DNA from: Halieaceae bacterium
GTDB taxonomy: Bacteria > Pseudomonadota > Gammaproteobacteria > Pseudomonadales > Halieaceae
Direction: 5' to 3'
NCBI GenBank assembly: GCA_028277365.1
Contig: JANQGK010000305.1
Location: 1-40,139 of the forward strand
DNA length: 40,139 nucleotides
Shown: one piece after another, positions 8,577 to 16,738 of the stretch
Position numbering within the stretch: position 1 is the stretch's first letter
Layout: the number at the start of each line of letters is the position of its first letter
The notes under the pieces: model-generated
The model's database searches: none
What the model was told of the DNA's origin: nothing
Seen by the model: the letters and a program-made list of their open reading frames with translations, nothing else
Program-made: the position numbers and the translations under genes

Positions 8577-9920
8577 ATGGGGAAGATCTTGGAACACGGT
8601 GCGCTGACGCGGCAAGACTTGGAAGCCCACTGGATGCCCTATACGGGCAACCGCCAGTTCAAAAATGACCCGCGCATCATTGTCGGCGCCGAGGGAGCCT
8701 GGTACCTCGACAGTAAGGGCCGCCGTATCTTCGACGGCCTGTCGGGACTGTGGTGTTGCGGCGCCGGCCACAACCGCCCGGAGATTGCCGAGGCGGTTTA
8801 TCACCAGCTACAGACACTGGACTACTCGCCGGGTTTCCAGTTCGGCCATCCACTGTCGTTCCAGCTGGCCAACAAACTGGTGGAGATCACGCCTGACGGA
8901 CTCGACTATGTGTTCTTCACCGGCTCCGGCTCTGAATCCGCCGATACCTCACTGAAGATGGCCCGCGCCTATTGGCGTATGAAGGGCCGCCCGGAAAAGA
9001 CCAAACTGATCGGCCGGGTGAAGGGCTATCACGGAGTGAACTTCGGCGGCATTTCCGTGGGCGGTATCGGCGCCAACCGCAAGCTGTTCGGCACCGCGGT
9101 GGATGCCGACCACATGGCCCACACCATCCTCAAGGAAAACGCCTTCAGCAAGGGCCAGCCGGAGACCGGTGCGCACCTCGCCGATGAACTGATCGAAATG
9201 CTGGCACTGCATGACGCCTCCAACGTGGCGGCGGTGATCGTTGAGCCGATGGCCGGCTCCGCCGGCGTCATCCCGCCGCCGGTCGGGTACCTGCAGCGGC
9301 TGCGGGACATCTGCGACGCCAACGACATACTGCTGATCTTCGACGAGGTGATTACTGCCTTTGGTCGCTGCGGCGCCATTACCGGCGCCGACGCTTTTGG
9401 CGTGACACCCGATATTCTGAATATCGCCAAGCAGGTGACCAATGGTGCCGTGCCGCTGGGCGCGGTGCTGGCCAAGGGCGATATCTACAAGACCTTCATG
9501 GAGAGCGGGGGCCCGGAGTACGCGCTGGAGTTTCCCCACGGTTACACCTACTCGGCGCACCCGGTAGCCTGTGCGGCCGGCCTGGCAGCTCTCGAGATCC
9601 TCGAGAAGGAGAAGCTGATTGAGCGGGTAGCCGAAGAGGCGCCGTACTTCGAACAGCAGCTTCACAGCCTCAAGGGCCTTCCGCATCTCACCGATATCCG
9701 CAACTACGGCTTTGCCGGCGCCCTGCAGCTGGAGGCCTATCCGGGCGAGCCGCTGCGCCGGCCTTTCGAGGTCGCCATGCGCATGTGGGAGAAGGGCTTC
9801 TACGTCCGCTACGGCGGCGACTGCATCCAGCTCGGCCTGCCGTTCATCACCGAACGCGCTGAGATCGACTCCCTGGTCGAGGCGCTGTCTGACAGCCTTA
9901 AGGAAAACGCCGGCGGTTAG
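8577..9920 (+). CDS. Class III omega-aminotransferase (beta-alanine--pyruvate type)
   Basis: 447 residues, full length. A PLP-dependent fold-type I enzyme that moves the amino group of an omega-amino acid or amine to pyruvate. The Schiff-base lysine is Lys285 in NIAKQVTNG, the pyridine-nitrogen aspartate is Asp256 in FDEVITAFGR, and the phosphate-binding loop is TGSGSES (115-121). The N-terminal HWMPYTGNRQFK is characteristic of the beta-alanine/omega-amino acid:pyruvate group. Beta-alanine, taurine or a diamine could be the real substrate. It stands alone: 109 bp separate it from the pump gene, and a gene-free repeat region follows. Confidence 0.92.
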   Translation: MGKILEHGALTRQDLEAHWMPYTGNRQFKNDPRIIVGAEGAWYLDSKGRRIFDGLSGLWCCGAGHNRPEIAEAVYHQLQTLDYSPGFQFGHPLSFQLANKLVEITPDGLDYVFFTGSGSESADTSLKMARAYWRMKGRPEKTKLIGRVKGYHGVNFGGISVGGIGANRKLFGTAVDADHMAHTILKENAFSKGQPETGAHLADELIEMLALHDASNVAAVIVEPMAGSAGVIPPPVGYLQRLRDICDANDILLIFDEVITAFGRCGAITGADAFGVTPDILNIAKQVTNGAVPLGAVLAKGDIYKTFMESGGPEYALEFPHGYTYSAHPVACAAGLAALEILEKEKLIERVAEEAPYFEQQLHSLKGLPHLTDIRNYGFAGALQLEAYPGEPLRRPFEVAMRMWEKGFYVRYGGDCIQLGLPFITERAEIDSLVEALSDSLKENAGG

Positions 9921-9957
9921 TACGGCTTCTCAGCGACACTAAGCCGCGCGAGCGGCA

Positions 9958-10053
9958 CCCGAGGTCCTTCCGGGACGCGCTAAAAGCATGACGTCCCTGT
10001 CTCGCTCGACTGCGGCCATCCATGGCCGCAGACGGTCCCGGAAAGACCCCGGG
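9958..10053 (+). repeat. REP-like structured repeat, copy 1 of an inverted pair
   Basis: The 344-bp gap 9921-10264 holds no credible gene but two related structured units in opposite orientation. Copy 1 has an outer stem 9958-9976/10035-10053 (19 bp, two mismatches). Inside it lies a 25-bp conserved segment (9984-10008) and a perfect 9-bp hairpin (10010-10018/10023-10031, loop TCCA). The 25-bp segment recurs exactly, inverted, at 10185-10209. The conserved segment contains ATGACGTCCCTGTCTCGC, so short reading frames beginning MTSLSRS appear on both strands; these look spurious. The arrangement resembles a bacterial interspersed mosaic (paired REP) element. Confidence 0.8.
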
Positions 10054-10127
10054 CACCCCTCGCGCTCCGTCTGCGTAATCCAATTACCGTTCTTCGAGTG
10101 GCCTGCGCCGACGCATGCTTTAGAAAA

Positions 10128-10247
10128 GGGCGTGAGCTGGGCCGCCCCTATCCCTGACCGTCGACGGCCAGGGATGGCCGTCGCCGAGCGAGACAGGGAC
10201 GTCATGCTTGCAGCGTGTCAGGGATAGGGGCGGCCCAGTTCGCGCCC
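10128..10247 (-). repeat. REP-like structured repeat, copy 2, inverted
   Basis: This is the inverted partner of the unit at 9958-10053. The outer stem is 10128-10158/10217-10247 (31 bp with two mismatches). It encloses a 9-bp hairpin (10162-10170/10175-10183, loop GGGA on the plus strand) and the inverted 25-bp conserved segment (10185-10209). Read on the minus strand, it aligns with copy 1 over about 68 bp. The hairpin stems differ at two base pairs, both compensated, and the outer stems differ in sequence while staying paired. Structure therefore seems to be conserved more than sequence. Confidence 0.8.
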
Positions 10248-10264
10248 GTCCTACGAAGCACTAC

Positions 10265-11401
10265 TTACCGAACAGAGAAGAATGAGGAGATGGTCTCAGC
10301 TTCCCACATGGTGTCGCGGTAGCCGAGGTTGATCATTTCGTCGATGAAGGGCTGGGCGAAGAGCAGGTAGCTGGCAGCCATGGCACCGCCACCGCTGGCG
10401 GTGGCGCCAGTGCGGCGCAGGAAGGCCCGCAGGCTGCGGGGCAGGTAGCGGATCTTGCGCCCGGCAATCTTGTCGACTTCTTCCGACGGCCAGATGATCA
10501 GGTTGTCCACCGGCTTCAAGCGGATACCCTCGGCATCTCGCAGCTCCTCCGGGATCAGGCGCACCAGTTCATTGATGCGCTCAAGATGCTCGATATCGCC
10601 TTCCAGCGTGTCCACGAAGGCACTGTTGAGCATGTGCCCGACGATCTGCGCTATCGAGGGTGAGTGCCGGGTTCTGGGGCCGCCACGCGGTTTTGGGGCG
10701 CGGTTGCCGCTGACACCAACGACAAACACCCGGTCGGCCCCCAGATGCAGCGCGGGACTAATAGGTGAAAGCTGACGCAGGGCGCCGTCGCCAAAATACT
10801 CGTACTCGATGCGGGTGGTGGGGAAGAGAGTGGGTATCGCCGACGAGGCCATCAGGTGGTCTGCATTCAGCAGCGCCGGACGGCCGATACGGCGATGCCG
10901 GCGCCAGCCCTGCAGCTCCGGGCGGCCCTGGAAGAAAGCCACCGACTGCCCCGAGGTATAGCCCATGGCGGTGACGCTGACCGCGTGGATGTCACCGCGT
11001 GCAATCGCGCGGTCGATACGCTCGAAATGCACCTTGCGATTGATCAGCTCGCGCAGCGGTGAGTTGTCCAGCAGGGCGATAGGGCGGGTGAGGCCCACGC
11101 CCTGGTTGCCCAGCGAACCCAGCACCCGGGTGAGTCCGCGCAGCACTTCCCGCCAGCCGTAGCGGTAGACGTTGCCGGGATCGAGGTCCCGCCAGATGCC
11201 TTCCAGTTCCGCTACCGCGTCGCGGAAGCAGCCCTCGTGGGCCGCGAGAGTAACCGCGTTGATGGCGCCGGCGCTGGTGCCGCAGATGATCGGAAACGGG
11301 TTGCAGGCGCCCTCCGGCAGAATGTCGGCCACCGCCTTGAGCACACCGACCTGGTAGGCAGCGCGGGCGCCGCCACCGGAGAGGATCAGGGCGTTCTTCA
11401 A
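10265..11401 (-). CDS. Patatin-like phospholipase family protein
   Basis: 378 residues with the patatin fold. The oxyanion loop GGGARAAYQVG is at 9-19, the nucleophile Ser43 is in GTSAG, and the catalytic aspartate Asp205 is in DGALRQ. This Ser-Asp dyad hydrolyses acyl esters of phospholipids or other lipids. No signal peptide is present; the start MKNALILSGGG runs straight into the first beta strand, so it is probably cytoplasmic or peripheral at the membrane. The C-terminal part after about residue 260 is not a recognised domain. It lies between the repeat region and a short-chain dehydrogenase on the same strand, 128 bp from that gene's end. The exact substrate cannot be read from the sequence. 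Confidence 0.9.
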   Translation of the reverse strand: MKNALILSGGGARAAYQVGVLKAVADILPEGACNPFPIICGTSAGAINAVTLAAHEGCFRDAVAELEGIWRDLDPGNVYRYGWREVLRGLTRVLGSLGNQGVGLTRPIALLDNSPLRELINRKVHFERIDRAIARGDIHAVSVTAMGYTSGQSVAFFQGRPELQGWRRHRRIGRPALLNADHLMASSAIPTLFPTTRIEYEYFGDGALRQLSPISPALHLGADRVFVVGVSGNRAPKPRGGPRTRHSPSIAQIVGHMLNSAFVDTLEGDIEHLERINELVRLIPEELRDAEGIRLKPVDNLIIWPSEEVDKIAGRKIRYLPRSLRAFLRRTGATASGGGAMAASYLLFAQPFIDEMINLGYRDTMWEAETISSFFSVR

Positions 11402-11529
11402 ACGCGTTGCCTCAATGAGCTGTGCAGCTGCCGTCGATAGCTAGCCCGCTACCGGCACCGATGGCCGGCGCAACTCTTCCCCGTAGCCTGTCAGGCATCC
11501 TGTTCTCCTTATCGTTGTTATGAGGCCGG

Positions 11530-12303
11530 CTAACTGATCAGCCGGCGGGTGAGGGCGATGCGCATGCCCTCCGGCAAATACTTGTCGAGCAGCGCCCACC
11601 AGCGGGCGGCGCTGCCCACCACATAGCTGACCCGGGAGCCGCCGGCCGCCCGCTCAATGGCGGCGGCGATGTCCTCCGGGGTGAGGCTGATCCTGCCTTC
11701 ACCCGTGGTATTGGCCTGCACGTCGTGGGCCATGGGTGTATCCACCAGGTGCGGTTTAACGCAGCTTACCCGGATGCCGTGTGGCTGCCACTCGATATGC
11801 AGAGCCTGGGTGATGGCGTTGACGTAGAACTTGGTGGCGCTGTAGACCGCTAACTTGGGAATGCCGTGGATGCTGGAGGCGGAGCACAGGTTGACCAGGC
11901 AGGCATCAGGTGCGCCTTTCAGATAGGGAAAGGCCAACTGGGCGACATGGGTGAAGCCGCGCACGTTGATGTCGATCATCAGGTCGTGGGAATTAGCGTC
12001 GATCTCGGTAAAAGCGCCGGCACTCAGCACTCCTGCGTTGTTCACCACCAACGAGATCTTTCCATCGGCGCCGCTGGCAAAGTCCGCCAGTGCCGCGGCG
12101 ATGGAATCGCGGTCAGTGACGTCGCAATAGCCGCTGTGGGACTGTGCAAACAGGCTGTCGGCCATGGCCTGTTCCAGTGCCTCGCGGTTGATGTCGTAGA
12201 GCCCCACGCGCCAGCCCAGGGTGGCATAGCGCCTGGCGGTGGCGAGGCCGATACCCGATGCGGCACCGGTAATGAACACGCTTTTCACGCCAAGTTCTCC
12301 CAA
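11530..12303 (-). CDS. Short-chain dehydrogenase/reductase (classical SDR)
   Basis: 257 residues with a Rossmann fold. The nucleotide-binding TGAASGIG is at 12-19, NNAG at 88-91, and the catalytic residues are Ser141, Tyr154 and Lys158 (YSATK). Asp37 after the second beta strand (GLYDIN) favours NAD over NADP. The C-terminal 40 residues (SYVVGSAARWWALLDKYLPEGM) resemble SDRs that act on lipid-like substrates, which fits its patatin neighbour, but the substrate is unknown. The stop codon lies inside a 7-bp inverted repeat (11525-11531/11540-11546) with no T tract. The start is the ATG at 12303. Confidence 0.9.
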   Translation of the reverse strand: MGELGVKSVFITGAASGIGLATARRYATLGWRVGLYDINREALEQAMADSLFAQSHSGYCDVTDRDSIAAALADFASGADGKISLVVNNAGVLSAGAFTEIDANSHDLMIDINVRGFTHVAQLAFPYLKGAPDACLVNLCSASSIHGIPKLAVYSATKFYVNAITQALHIEWQPHGIRVSCVKPHLVDTPMAHDVQANTTGEGRISLTPEDIAAAIERAAGGSRVSYVVGSAARWWALLDKYLPEGMRIALTRRLIS

Positions 12304-12565
12304 TGGCGGCCATTTGCCCCAGAATAGCCGCTATCTGCTTCACATTTCGACAAGTTTTGTCGTTCTTGTTGGAGGTGGGAAGGCGATAATAGATGACCCT
12401 AGTGCTGCAGAGCGTTCAAACCGGGCGGCTAAGGGCGTCATTGCGTTGCGGCCAAGGTGACGACATGTGTTGATGTCGGGTGACACGCGATAGCGCTTTG
12501 TGCGTATTGACCAATACCCGCGCCCTGCGCGCGTTAATGAATAAAGGTGTACGGCGGGATAGCCA

Positions 12566-12966
12566 ATGAATGTCCAGGAGTTGCTTCGTTACGGTGCCGC
12601 GGGCCTGCTCGCGTTCACGACCGATTTCAGCCTGCTGTATCTGCTGACGGAGTACGGCGGACTGCACTTCCTGGTCTCCAACCTGATTGGCTATTCCTCC
12701 GGCCTCGTCCTGGCCTATGCACTCAACTCCAACTGGGTGTTTAGTGCGCGCCGATTTGAGAATCGCTACCTGGATTCGGCCTGTTCGCCGGCGTGGTATT
12801 GACCGGGCTTGCCATCAGCGAGGGGGTCATGCTGGCGCTGGTGACGTCTACGGAAGGCCACTACATGTACGCCAAGCTGGTCGCGGCCCTGTTTGTAGGT
12901 GGCCTGAATTACGCGGCCCGCAAATACTGGTTGTTTGCCCCGGCGACCGCCGGCGACTCGCGCTGA
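12566..12966 (+). pseudogene. GtrA-like membrane protein gene with a frameshift
   Basis: The first frame (12566-12802) encodes a typical GtrA start: LLRYGAAGLLAFTTDFSLLYLL, then a second helix, SNWVFSARRFENRYL, and then an abrupt stop after unrelated residues. A different plus frame from about 12775 continues with the expected third and fourth helices (FGLFAGVVLTGLAISEGVM and KLVAALFVGGLNYAARKYWLF) to a stop at 12964-12966. Joining the frames after ENRYL gives about 133 residues, the normal GtrA length with four membrane helices. Loss of one base near 12772-12775 (for example, an original GGAATTC) explains it. GtrA proteins are thought to move lipid-linked sugars across the membrane. This may be a true pseudogene or a sequencing error. 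Confidence 0.8.
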
Positions 12967-12984
12967 ACAGTTGGCAGCCCGCCC

Positions 12985-13461
12985 CTAGCGGCGGATTCCG
13001 AGCTTTCTCCCCACACCCTCAGGCATACCCAGCGCCTGGCCGCGTTCCAACTCGGCCTGGAAGCGCACCATCTGCTCTTCACTGAAAGTGGTGCTGCGGC
13101 GGGTGTCCATGTCGATGTACATGCCCAGGTTTTCGTTGGTGGCTGCCAGGTAAGCTTCTTCCGCGTGGTAGAGGCAGTGGTAGAAGTGCAACCGCTTGTG
13201 ATCGTAGTCCACCAGCTGAGTCGTGAAGCGCAGTGGGTTGCCCTCCATCAGCTCGGCGACAAAATCGATGTTGGCCGCCAGGCTGAAGGTGGATTTGCCG
13301 GCCTGCTGTTTATGCTCCAGGCCAATACCCAGGTAGTCGTAGAAGCCGTCAGTGGCTACCTGGTCGAAGGCCACCAGATAGTAGCCCATGTTCATATGGC
13401 CGTTGTAATCGATCCACTCGGGTTGGACCACTGCGGAGCTGGTGAACAAGGTGTCGGACAT
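12985..13461 (-). CDS. Hot-dog fold acyl-CoA thioesterase (4HBT-like)
   Basis: 158 residues from the ATG at 13461, which has a strong GGGAGG ribosome site at 13465-13470, though only 3 nt away. A longer in-frame start at 13503 has no ribosome site. The motif WIDYNGHMNMGYYLVAFDQ matches the 4-hydroxybenzoyl-CoA thioesterase active-site region (an Asp before the GH(V/M)N turn), and a long central helix and strands follow. It hydrolyses acyl-CoA thioesters in the cytoplasm; the natural substrate is unknown. Related proteins are sometimes annotated as thioesterases next to carnitine metabolism, but no such genes are here. It converges with the GtrA fragment, with 18 bp between their ends. Confidence 0.85.
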   Translation of the reverse strand: MSDTLFTSSAVVQPEWIDYNGHMNMGYYLVAFDQVATDGFYDYLGIGLEHKQQAGKSTFSLAANIDFVAELMEGNPLRFTTQLVDYDHKRLHFYHCLYHAEEAYLAATNENLGMYIDMDTRRSTTFSEEQMVRFQAELERGQALGMPEGVGRKLGIRR

Positions 13462-13629
13462 TGGCCTCCCCGTGACGGGTATTCTGTAGTTCCTCTCGGG
13501 CATTCATAATACGGTCTTGGTCAACGAACTGTCGATTTCCGCCACGGCGGGGCTGACAGGGGGCACCCCGCGCTGTAGCTTAAAAAAAAATGAGTAGCTT
13601 GGAAAAACTGATGCAGCCGAGGTCGTTCC

Positions 13630-15549
13630 ATGCCTGATCAAGAGCAGCCACCCCACAAGACCAGCCCGCAGGACCGCCAGCCCGGGCAGCCGCAGGACGG
13701 GCACAATCCCTACCTGCTGCCGCTGCTGCTGATCGCGTTCACGGTTTACTACCTGACCAACTTCGCGCTGGTAGACGGCCCCGAGCAGATCAGTTACTCG
13801 CAGTTCGTCGAGGAAGTCTCGACCAACCGCGTTGAGTCGGTGCTGATCAAGGGTCGCGACGTCCGAGGCAGTTATCAGGGCGGTGCCGGAGTTGAGGGTC
13901 GGTCATCCTACGACTTCCGCGTAACCATTCCCGAGCTGGAGGGTGAACGGTTGCTATTGCTGCTCGAGGAGCACGACGTCACCGTGGACGTCCGCGCCGA
14001 CCAGGCACCCTACTGGCAGCAACTCCTGTTTGGCTTCCTGCCCTGGTTGTTGATCATTGGCCTCTTTATCTGGTCCAGCCGTGCGCTAAGGCGCAGTCTC
14101 GGGGGCGGGGTCGGGGGTGGCGGAGTCTACGGTTTCGGTCGCTCCCGGGCGAGGCGCCAGGCTCCAGATGCCGATGGGCCGCGGTTCGATGATGTAGCCA
14201 ATCTGGAATCCGCCAAGGCCGACCTGTGGGAAGTGGTGGATTACCTGAAGGATCCCGAACGCTACAGCGAACTGGGCGCAAAAATGCCAAAGGGCGTGCT
14301 TATGATGGGCGCTCCCGGCACCGGCAAGACCCTGTTGGCAAAAGCGGTGGCGGTAGAGGCCGGCGTGCCGTTCTTCTCGGTCAGCGGCTCAGAGTTCATC
14401 GAGATGTTCGTCGGCGTGGGCGCTTCCCGGGTCCGGGATATGTTCCTCACCGCCCGCAAGGAGGCCCCGGCGCTGATCTTCATCGACGAGATTGATTCGG
14501 TGGGCCGGGTTCGCGGCACCGGCATTGGCGGCGGCAACGACGAGCGGGAACAGACCCTGAACCAGGTGCTGGCGGAGATGGACGGATTCGACCCCGGAGA
14601 GCCCATCGTGGTGCTGGCAGCCACCAACCGGCCAGACGTACTGGACCCGGCCCTGCTGAGGCCGGGGCGATTTGACCGCAAGGTGGTGCTGGATATGCCA
14701 CAGCGCAAGGCACGGGCGGAGATTCTCGCCGTGCACAGCCGCGGCAAGCCGGTTGCCGAAGATGTGGACCTGGATGAGGTCGCCGCCACTACCGTCGGGT
14801 TCTCGGGCGCGGACCTTGCCAACCTGGTTAACGAAGCTGCGCTGGCCGCGGCTCGCAACCGGCGCAAGATCATCATTCGCGAGGATTTCGTTGCCGCCCG
14901 CGACAAGGTGCTGATGGGCGACCCGCGGGCCGACCTTCTCAACCCTTCGGAGCGCGAGCGCGTTGCCTGCCACGAGGCCGGGCACGCCATTGCGGCCTGG
15001 TTCCAGGAGGGCACCGACCCGCTGGAAAAAGTCAGTATCGTGCCCCGCGGCAGGGCGCTTGGGATGACCGAGCAAATACCCGAGGAGGACCGGCACAATA
15101 TCGACGAGGATTTCCTGCGCTCGCGGCTGGTCATCATGCTCGCGGGACGCGGCGCCGAGAAGCTGCGCTTCGACAATGTCAGCACCGGCGCGGCGGACGA
15201 CCTGAAGCAGGCGACGCGATTGGCCTACCGTATGATCAGCCAGTGGGGCATGGCGGAGGAGTTGGGGCCGGTGGGCTACAGCGTGGGCGATGAACACCCA
15301 TTCCTTGGACGCGAACTGGCTGGTCCCAGAGAGTTCGGCGAGGACACGGCCCGGCGTATTGACGAGGAGGTGCGCAGCTGTCTGTTCCGGGCGGAGACCG
15401 CGGCGGCCGAGTTATTGGCGCAACACCGGGGCGAGCTGGACGCGCTGGTGGACGCGCTACTGAAACAGGAGACGCTGTCGCGTGACGAGGTGGCGCAGCT
15501 GTTCGAGCGCGCCACACCGGCCCCGGTTACACGAGAATATGGTCGATGA
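13630..15549 (+). CDS. FtsH-type ATP-dependent zinc metalloprotease
   Basis: 639 residues. Two membrane helices (about 27-46 and 131-149) flank a periplasmic domain, and a glycine-rich linker (157-170) follows. The AAA+ module has Walker A GAPGTGKT (227-234), the pore loop with [11 protein letters not shown], Walker B LIFIDEID (282-289) and the second region of homology with RPGRFDR. The protease part has the zinc site HEAGH (448-452), with a further acidic ligand in GAADDL. It degrades membrane and cytosolic proteins at the inner membrane. The usual ftsH neighbours (rrmJ/ftsJ, folP) are absent, so this may be a second FtsH paralogue. Its 3' end overlaps the convergent gene at 15527-15943 by 23 bp. 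Confidence 0.93.
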   Translation: MPDQEQPPHKTSPQDRQPGQPQDGHNPYLLPLLLIAFTVYYLTNFALVDGPEQISYSQFVEEVSTNRVESVLIKGRDVRGSYQGGAGVEGRSSYDFRVTIPELEGERLLLLLEEHDVTVDVRADQAPYWQQLLFGFLPWLLIIGLFIWSSRALRRSLGGGVGGGGVYGFGRSRARRQAPDADGPRFDDVANLESAKADLWEVVDYLKDPERYSELGAKMPKGVLMMGAPGTGKTLLAKAVAVEAGVPFFSVSGSEFIEMFVGVGASRVRDMFLTARKEAPALIFIDEIDSVGRVRGTGIGGGNDEREQTLNQVLAEMDGFDPGEPIVVLAATNRPDVLDPALLRPGRFDRKVVLDMPQRKARAEILAVHSRGKPVAEDVDLDEVAATTVGFSGADLANLVNEAALAAARNRRKIIIREDFVAARDKVLMGDPRADLLNPSERERVACHEAGHAIAAWFQEGTDPLEKVSIVPRGRALGMTEQIPEEDRHNIDEDFLRSRLVIMLAGRGAEKLRFDNVSTGAADDLKQATRLAYRMISQWGMAEELGPVGYSVGDEHPFLGRELAGPREFGEDTARRIDEEVRSCLFRAETAAAELLAQHRGELDALVDALLKQETLSRDEVAQLFERATPAPVTREYGR

Positions 15550-15943
15550 TTTCTTCGACCGAGCAGGTAGTCAGGTCCTTGTCGAGGGTGCGTGCTACCA
15601 GCTTGCCGAGGGGCTTGGGCAGCTCGCCGTGCAGCATGCCCAGGAACTTCGGCGGCGCAACCAGTACCAGTGATTCGAAGTGCTGTCGGTTGTGCATGTC
15701 CTTGAGATGCTGCCCCAGCATGTGTGCGAAAGTCCGCTCCTCGTGCTCTTTTGGCGAGGTGGGTGCGTCGTAAGTATCCCCCCTGTCGGTGGATCGGCCC
15801 GACGCATCCGAGACCAGCTCACGGTTTGACAGCCGAGCCTGCGTGTGGACAAAACCCTCAACTTCTTCAAGCTTGAACAGGGTCGAGTGGGACGCAAATA
15901 TGCGTGCGCGTGCGTTGTCGGCCACTATCACTCTGGTTTCCAT
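15527..15943 (-). CDS. Host attachment protein family (eRF1-domain-like)
   Basis: 138 residues. The start METRVIVADNARARIFA, the central SPKEHEERTFAHMLGQHL and the end LVLVAPPKFLGMLHGEL are typical of the family first named for attachment to host cells in Agrobacterium, which has the fold of an archaeal/eukaryotic release-factor domain. The molecular role is not established. A clear GGGAGG ribosome site precedes the ATG at 15943. It is convergent with the FtsH-type gene and their 3' ends overlap by 23 bp. No membrane segment or signal peptide is present, so the protein is expected in the cytoplasm. Confidence 0.85.
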   Translation of the reverse strand: METRVIVADNARARIFASHSTLFKLEEVEGFVHTQARLSNRELVSDASGRSTDRGDTYDAPTSPKEHEERTFAHMLGQHLKDMHNRQHFESLVLVAPPKFLGMLHGELPKPLGKLVARTLDKDLTTCSVEEIIDHILV

Positions 15944-16156
15944 CGTTTACCTCCCATGCCGCGGGTGATGGATGATTTTTCAGGCTAGCACCGGCAAACC
16001 CGATGTCGCGACTGACCAGATCAAGAAAGTACGGAATTTCCGCACACCTGCTCAGCCTTGCGGTAGTCACGGGTTTGTTTGATCCCGCGCAAGTGTTTCA
16101 GGCCCAAAAGACGTAAGCTGGGCCAGTGACCGTCTGAAACAGTGGGAGAATTCGCC

Positions 16157-16609
16157 ATGCCAAGCCGTTTTTGCCTCGCGGCCCTGTGCGGGCTGTTATC
16201 CATGGCGGGCTGTACCTTCGGCCCCGAGTCACCACGCGGTTTTGCCCTGCCCAAAGGGGATGCCGAGGTAGGCCAGGCGACCTTTGAGGAACTGCGCTGC
16301 CACGACTGCCACAGCGCCGAGGGCGTGCCCCAACGCGACCCGGCGGCCACGGACATCCACCTGCCGTTAGGCGGCAAATCCACCCGCGTCACGACTTACG
16401 CTGCGTTGGTCACCTCCATCATCAACCCTTCGCACCGTTTCTCTGCACGTATGCCGCGGGCCGTTGCCAAAGAGGACGACAGCTCGCGCATGCCGGTTTA
16501 CAACGAGCTGATGACGGTGCAGGAGCTGATTGACCTGGTCGCCTACCTGCAGCCTCAGTACGAGGTGATTGTGGTGTCACCCAATAGCTACGAGACTTAC
16601 TATCCGTAA
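16157..16609 (+). CDS. Lipoprotein c-type cytochrome
   Basis: 150 residues. A signal peptide ends in the lipobox MAGC with Cys19 as the lipidation site. A single haem motif CHDCH lies at 48-52. The sixth ligand is probably Met112 in SRMPVYN, less likely Met99. It would be a small periplasmic electron carrier tethered to the membrane. The ATG at 16157 is chosen because GGGAG lies 8 bp upstream; a GTG at 16142 overlaps that site. No oxidase or dehydrogenase gene is adjacent, so its electron partner is unknown. The hydrogenase operon lies about 1.4 kb downstream, on the other strand, and is unlikely to use it. Confidence 0.9.
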   Translation: MPSRFCLAALCGLLSMAGCTFGPESPRGFALPKGDAEVGQATFEELRCHDCHSAEGVPQRDPAATDIHLPLGGKSTRVTTYAALVTSIINPSHRFSARMPRAVAKEDDSSRMPVYNELMTVQELIDLVAYLQPQYEVIVVSPNSYETYYP

Positions 16610-16738
16610 GAGCCTCTACCGGGCCCTGGCGGGCGAACAGACCCGATCTTGTCCAACTTGCGTATCAGTTTGCAGAATAAAGTGGGCGCCCGGCAGCGGG
16701 CCTAAGCCCTGTTATCGCGAACACCTCAGAGGAACAGC

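Noticed and set aside
9939..10227. Small protein genes on both strands starting MTSLSRS
   Set aside because: Both frames are made of the inverted repeat itself, have no ribosome sites and no domain.
11525..11546. Intrinsic terminator after the short-chain dehydrogenase gene
   Set aside because: The 7-bp stem has an eight-base loop and no T tract, so it was not called.
13462..13503. Upstream start for the thioesterase
   Set aside because: No ribosome site at 13503, whereas GGGAGG lies just before the ATG at 13461.
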